10,752 bases of DNA from Deltaproteobacteria bacterium (lineage in GTDB: Bacteria > Desulfobacterota > GWC2-55-46). Made by a program: the position numbers and the translations under genes. Shown one piece after another: positions 7,457 to 10,752 of the stretch. Below the pieces are notes generated by a model. That model saw only the letters and a list, made by a program, of their open reading frames with translations. It ran no database searches and had not been told where the DNA came from. The stretch lies in assembly GCA_016218095.1 (NCBI GenBank), contig JACREV010000213.1:1-10752 (forward strand), in the 5' to 3' direction. Within the stretch, counting starts at the first letter, position 1. Each line of letters starts with the position of its first letter.

Positions 7457-9361
7457 CTACCTCGCGCCTCTTTCGAGCCTTGAGAGCTCGAGAGCCGCCT
7501 CGGTGTAATTCGGGTCTATGGCAAGGGCGGATTTGAGCTCGCCGGCCGCGAGATCGGGACGGCCTGATTTAATATACACAATCGCGAGGTTGTAATGCGC
7601 GTCCGCGCTTTCCGGGTCGAGCGCTATGACGGCATCGAGGTGAGCCTCTGCCCTTTTAAGGTCCCCGCGTTCCTTATAGAGCCACGCGATATTGAAGTGC
7701 GCGTCCTCGTATCCGGGGTTTATCCGTATAGCCTCCGAGTAGCTCTCTATGGCCCCGAGGTCGTCGCCCATATCGTGGTATATGGCGGCCATGTTGTACC
7801 AGGCCGTCGCGTTTCGCGGCGAGATATCGACCGCCTCCTTGAAGTGTTCGAGCGCCCCGGCCCTGTCTCCCGTCGACTGATAGATTATCGCGAGGTTGTA
7901 GTGGGCCTTGTCCTTGTCGGGCTTGAGCCTTATCGTCTCTTTATAATGCTCTATCGCCTTTGCCTTCTCCCCTTTCCTCTGGTACGCCCACGCGAGGTTG
8001 TAGTGGACCCGCTCCTTGCCCGGGCTTTTCTTCGCCGCGTCCTCGAATATCGCCGCCTCGTCGGTCCAGAGCGAGTTTCTCAGATAAGTCGCCGCGCCGA
8101 GAGGGGCCGCGAGCATGACCGCGGCAAGGGCGGCGAAGGCGGAGGTCTTGAGGCCGGGGGCGAATTTATCTTTCAGAAAAAATACGACGGTCGCCGCGAA
8201 GAGCGCGGCCCCCACGGACGGCAGATAGAGCCTGTGCTCGAATATCAGGTCCTTTATGGGGATTATCGAGGACTCGATCGATATGGCCACAAAGAACCAG
8301 ATGACGCCGAGGCCGGCGAGCGCACTGTACCCGCCGCCCTTGCGTATTGAGCGCGCAAAGAGCCAGACGCCGAAGGAAAACACCGACGCGATGAATATCA
8401 AAGAGAGGAATACGGCGGGCTCCGTAATCGAGCGGTACATCGGGTAGTCATAGTCGAGGTTCTGCCCTATCGGAAGAACGAGGAGCCGCAAATAAGTTAC
8501 AAGGACCCTGAACTGGGTCAAGAGGTAATCGTGCCTCGATATGGAGTGGAGGTCCTTGAGCTGAAGGTTTCTCACCTCGTCGCCGACGGCCTTATCCCCG
8601 CCCCATATGACGAGGTCGTGGCCGTAGACGGTCAAGGGTATGATGAGGAGGCAGAGCGCGAAGGGGATGAGCGCGGATAACCTCCTTTTGTATCCGCCCC
8701 TTTCAAAGAGCGTGAGCTCGAAGAAGACGAGCATGAACGGGAGCGTGAAGGCTATCTCCTTTGTCTTCTGGGCCAGCACGGCGAGGGCGATCGAGAAGAG
8801 ATAAAAAAACCACCTCTGGCGCGGACCGTTCGCAAGACGCCATTTCAGGTAAAAGACGATAGAATAGACGTAGAAGAGCGTTGCGAGGGAGGCGAACCTC
8901 TGGCTTATGTAGGTTATCGCCTCAGTATGCACCGGGTGCGCGGCGAAGAGGACCGCGGAGAGGAGCGCGATCGCGCTCGTGAGCGCGGCCCTGCCCTTTA
9001 AAAGCGGCGTCCTCGCTATCCCTGCCACGAGCAGGTAGACTCCGATGGAATTGAGCGCGTGTATGAGGATGTTTACGAGGTGGTAGCCAAGGGTCGAGAG
9101 CCCGCCGAGCCGGTAATTGATGGCGAAGGAGAGATACGTCACATACCGCGTCCCCGATGGCGGCCAGAACGCGCCGAGCCCCTTGCCCCTGTTGTAGTCT
9201 ATTACATAGAGGTGGTCGTCGAACTGGAACGGCGCCGTGAGGGTATTTGAATACGCGACCGCTATTATGGCTACGACAACGAGGACCGTTGGAAGGAAAA
9301 GGCCCTTCTCCTTAAGCCCTGTTGCTTCGCCTGTATGGTTTTCCGAAGAATTGATGCGCAT
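7457..9361 (-). CDS. TMTC-like GT-C membrane glycosyltransferase with five TPRs (first gene of operon)
   Basis: A 634-residue protein, the longest and the most typical TMTC-like member. Seen: a polar 20-residue N-terminus, first helix at about 21-41, FQFDD with Asp pair 48-49, LGYHLVNILIHALNS (about 91-105), HPVHTE (142-147) intact, KTKEIAFTLP (199-208), and EHRLYLPS before the last helices. Five near-perfect 34-residue TPR units follow (about 450-619) plus a half unit; each has the NLA/NMA/NIA and Gly-Asp turn signature. It differs from the other four, which have YRP after the first loop and KET in place of KTKE, so it is the outlier and perhaps the oldest copy. The ATG lacks a strong Shine-Dalgarno; the best purine stretch is the weak GGGTAAAAG. 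Membership in the GT-C/TPR group known from eukaryotic O-mannosyltransferases TMTC1-4 supports a protein-glycosylation role; bacterial substrate unknown. Confidence 0.87.
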   Translation of the reverse strand: MRINSSENHTGEATGLKEKGLFLPTVLVVVAIIAVAYSNTLTAPFQFDDHLYVIDYNRGKGLGAFWPPSGTRYVTYLSFAINYRLGGLSTLGYHLVNILIHALNSIGVYLLVAGIARTPLLKGRAALTSAIALLSAVLFAAHPVHTEAITYISQRFASLATLFYVYSIVFYLKWRLANGPRQRWFFYLFSIALAVLAQKTKEIAFTLPFMLVFFELTLFERGGYKRRLSALIPFALCLLIIPLTVYGHDLVIWGGDKAVGDEVRNLQLKDLHSISRHDYLLTQFRVLVTYLRLLVLPIGQNLDYDYPMYRSITEPAVFLSLIFIASVFSFGVWLFARSIRKGGGYSALAGLGVIWFFVAISIESSIIPIKDLIFEHRLYLPSVGAALFAATVVFFLKDKFAPGLKTSAFAALAAVMLAAPLGAATYLRNSLWTDEAAIFEDAAKKSPGKERVHYNLAWAYQRKGEKAKAIEHYKETIRLKPDKDKAHYNLAIIYQSTGDRAGALEHFKEAVDISPRNATAWYNMAAIYHDMGDDLGAIESYSEAIRINPGYEDAHFNIAWLYKERGDLKRAEAHLDAVIALDPESADAHYNLAIVYIKSGRPDLAAGELKSALAIDPNYTEAALELSRLERGAR

Positions 9362-9412
9362 CTTTTACCCGGGGAGACCCTTAAGCCTGTAAGATACCGT
9401 CTTAATTGGATT

Positions 9413-9441
9413 ATTTTAACTATTTTGGAAGGAACATACAA
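9413..9441 (-). promoter_or_regulatory. Candidate sigma70-type promoter of the glycosyltransferase operon
   Basis: On the minus strand, TTGTAT (9436-9441) is followed after exactly 17 bases by TAAAAT (9413-9418), which matches 5 of 6 positions of the -10 consensus. The -35 box matches only its TTG. The pair lies about 50 bases upstream of the first operon start, in an AT-rich stretch that contrasts with the GC-rich genes. The inserted element begins 13 bases upstream of the -35 box, so any upstream activator site was probably separated or replaced. Confidence 0.45.
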
Positions 9442-9454
9442 GGTTATAAATAGT

Positions 9455-9471
9455 GGCTGCCTCTAAAAATT
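9455..9471 (+). repeat. Left terminal inverted repeat of the MITE-like element
   Basis: Seventeen bases that match the inverted right end with a single difference at the fifth base. It directly follows the TAGT duplication at 9451-9454. Confidence 0.85.
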
Positions 9472-9579
9472 AGGGATTTTTTCTGAGGTCAAGGAAGGGC
9501 GGAAATAAAAAGCGGAGCATATATGGGAATATGTGAGCACTTTTATTTCCGACCTGACGCAGAGATCAGGAAAAATAAC

Positions 9580-9596
9580 AATTTTTAGAGGTAGCC
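9580..9596 (-). repeat. Right terminal inverted repeat of the MITE-like element
   Basis: The inverted copy of the left end, 16 of 17 bases identical, directly followed by TAGT at 9597-9600. Just inside this end, CCTGA (9553-9557) and TCAGG (9566-9570) could also form a small separate hairpin. Confidence 0.85.
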
Positions 9597-9613
9597 TAGT
9601 GTGACTTGAGACC

Positions 9614-9642
9614 TTGCTTTAACAGTTTATTTATTATATATT
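9614..9642 (+). promoter_or_regulatory. Candidate promoter of the rightward unknown gene
   Basis: TTGCTT (9614-9619) is followed after 17 bases by TATATT (9637-9642), 5 of 6 matches to the -10 consensus. This would start RNA near 9649 and leave a leader of about 44 bases before the ATG at 9693. An alternative -35, TTGAGA at 9606-9611, matches the consensus better but sits 20 bases from the nearest good -10 (TATTAT, 9632-9637). The right end of the inserted element lies 17 bases upstream of the chosen -35. Confidence 0.35.
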
Positions 9643-9692
9643 CAAGTAAGTATCGGGAATTCAAGCGATTTTCTTTAAGAAAACGGACAAGA

Positions 9693-10752
9693 ATGCCCTC
9701 AGTATACCCCAATGAGCGTCTCTCCATACTCGACGCACTTCTAAAGCTCGGTCTTGACGTAGCCAACGGCCGCCCCTGGACCATAGAGCCGAGGTCGCTG
9801 CGCTTCAGGCTCGGCGAGAATATCGCCGAGCTCAAGATCCCGTTCCACATGGGGGCGGACGACGAGGCGTTCGTCGATAACGCCGTCCAGTCGCTCGTCG
9901 CCCTCATGGTCAGGAGGTACACGCCCCCTTCCATCGAAGGCAGGGAGGGCGGCCCCCAGCCCATACTCTTCACCGTACCCCAGATAAAGGACAGGACGTT
10001 CAGGACCGACCTCTTTATATCGGACTCCATGGAGAAGAGGCTCGCTGCCGAAATACTCTCGTCCACCCCTTTTCTCGACAGCTCCCTCCTGGCCGGCTGG
10101 CTCATAGGAGACGGCCACGGCAGGAAGTTCGTCAAATGGGCATCCGACCTCGTCGAGAAGTCGCTTAAGGACGAAGCGAGGCACGGGGGCGAAGAGAGGA
10201 CCGCGTACCTCGCGCTGCTGGCGGCCGTGAATACCGTAAGGAAAAAGAAGGAGAAGGTAAAGAGCTTCAGGATAAAGGGGCTCACCTATGAAAAGATCGA
10301 CCTCGCCGTCGGCATGGCGCTCTTTTTCGCCTTAAGGACCGCCGTAAGGCAGACGCTCGATAAGCTCAAGGGCCAGGGCGCGACCGCGTATACTCCGCTT
10401 AACGACGCGCTGTTACACTCCGCGCTTACGCCGAGGTCGTTCCTCTCCATTCCGCAGTCCCTCTTCGCCAACACCCTAAACCCGTACGGGATCAACGCCG
10501 AGGTCATAGAGCTCGTCTCGGGCCACGCCGCGACGGAACCGGGCAAGGCCGCCTCCGCCGACCTCATAAGCTCGCTCTCGGCGAACATCAGGCATAAGTC
10601 CGACATAATGGAGTCCTTAAGGGCCAATTACGAGACGGCGCGGTTCAGGGAAGAGGCGCTCGCCTATCTCATGGAGTTCGACATGCCCGGCACCGAGGCC
10701 CAGTCGGTCCTCTACGACGTGCTTTACGAGGACAGGCTCATAAGGAACCTCC
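9693..10752 (+). CDS. Unrecognised protein, N-terminal part (runs off the window)
   Basis: An open frame from ATG at 9693 to the right end, 353 residues without a stop; the C-terminus lies outside the window. The frame opens after a TAG at 9597, and 9693 is its first ATG. A TTG at 9606 is possible but lies in the AT-rich, promoter-like stretch. Coding status rests on a strong bias for G or C at third codon positions from the ATG onward and frequent AGG arginine codons, as in the operon. The protein begins MPSVYPNERLSILDALLKLG and is mainly hydrophilic and probably alpha-helical. It has a basic segment TVRKKKEKVKSF near the middle, then a hydrophobic stretch (VGMALFFAL) too short and flanked too closely by charges to be a sure membrane helix. 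No signal peptide and no catalytic motif that I know. The ribosome site is weak. It is transcribed away from the glycosyltransferase operon, so a shared role is not implied. Confidence 0.8.
   Translation, partial: MPSVYPNERLSILDALLKLGLDVANGRPWTIEPRSLRFRLGENIAELKIPFHMGADDEAFVDNAVQSLVALMVRRYTPPSIEGREGGPQPILFTVPQIKDRTFRTDLFISDSMEKRLAAEILSSTPFLDSSLLAGWLIGDGHGRKFVKWASDLVEKSLKDEARHGGEERTAYLALLAAVNTVRKKKEKVKSFRIKGLTYEKIDLAVGMALFFALRTAVRQTLDKLKGQGATAYTPLNDALLHSALTPRSFLSIPQSLFANTLNPYGINAEVIELVSGHAATEPGKAASADLISSLSANIRHKSDIMESLRANYETARFREEALAYLMEFDMPGTEAQSVLYDVLYEDRLIRNL

Larger units (their letters stand above)
9455..9596. mobile_element. 142-bp MITE-like palindromic element with TIRs and TAGT target duplication
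   Basis: The element begins with GGCTGCCTCTAAAAATT and ends with its inverted copy (GGCTACCTCTAAAAATT on the minus strand), 16 of 17 bases identical. It is flanked on both sides by the direct repeat TAGT (9451-9454 and 9597-9600), the mark of a transposition event. Inside, an 11-base arm CGGAAATAAAA (9500-9510) pairs with its exact complement at 9541-9551. The two halves are the same length (56 bases each around a 30-base centre), so the whole element can fold into one long hairpin, with an imperfect middle section. There is no room for a transposase, so it would be moved in trans. The 4-base duplication fits several DDE transposase groups; I cannot assign the parent family. Confidence 0.85.
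9362..9692. other. Divergent intergenic region
   Basis: 331 bases with no supported gene, clearly richer in A and T than the flanking genes. It holds the candidate leftward promoter, the 142-bp palindromic element, and the candidate rightward promoter. I see no tRNA, riboswitch or convincing operator apart from the symmetry of the inserted element itself. Confidence 0.7.

Noticed and set aside
79..9361. Reading the five TPR proteins as soluble O-GlcNAc transferases (GT41)
   Set aside because: The catalytic region is a multi-pass membrane domain with Asp-Asp loop and KET motifs, and there is no GT41 domain after the TPRs.
9455..9596. CRISPR-like repeat or tRNA-like fold in the intergenic region
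   Set aside because: There is one palindrome and no repeated spacer units; the flanking TAGT duplications and matched ends explain it as a mobile element.
9596..10285. Minus-strand open frame of 229 codons with a hydrophobic, Ser-rich start
   Set aside because: It lies antisense to the rightward gene, whose codon third positions are strongly G/C; the signal-like start is a by-product of the reverse of Lys/Glu-rich codons. Its far end also runs into the inserted element.

Overview
The window shows one tightly packed operon of membrane glycosyltransferase genes on the minus strand. An AT-rich divergent intergenic region of about 330 bases follows, and then a plus-strand gene that runs off the right end. 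The DNA is GC-rich, arginine is often encoded by AGG, and the genes are bacterial in style, with short Shine-Dalgarno sites and 4-base stop/start overlaps. A non-model environmental Gram-negative lineage (the broad Deltaproteobacteria/Nitrospirota type) would fit. This is a guess from base composition and gene style only, since no marker gene is present.

The operon reads right to left, from about 9361 down to 79. It encodes, in order, a 634-residue GT-C/TPR protein, a 505-residue paralogue, a 547-residue paralogue, a 249-residue GT2 enzyme of the dolichyl/polyprenyl-phosphate sugar synthase type, a 582-residue paralogue and a 572-residue paralogue. Junctions are 4-base overlaps or gaps of 4 to 6 bases, so the six genes are almost certainly one transcript with coupled translation. 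A plausible sigma70-type promoter lies just upstream of the first gene.

The five large proteins share one plan: an N-terminal hydrophobic helix, an Asp-Asp pair at the start of the first external loop, a multi-pass membrane domain like the eukaryotic TMTC O-mannosyltransferases, and a C-terminal run of two to five TPRs. The inferred working model is that the GT2 enzyme loads a sugar onto a polyprenyl phosphate in the cytoplasm. The five membrane enzymes would then move that sugar to proteins outside the membrane, with their TPR tails choosing or holding different substrates. Neither sugar nor acceptor can be read from the sequence.

The divergent intergenic region (9362-9692) carries a 142-bp palindromic MITE-like element with 17-bp terminal inverted repeats and a 4-bp target duplication (TAGT). 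It sits between the candidate promoters of the operon and of the rightward gene. The rightward gene (from 9693, at least 353 residues) is clearly coding by codon pattern, but I do not recognise its family.
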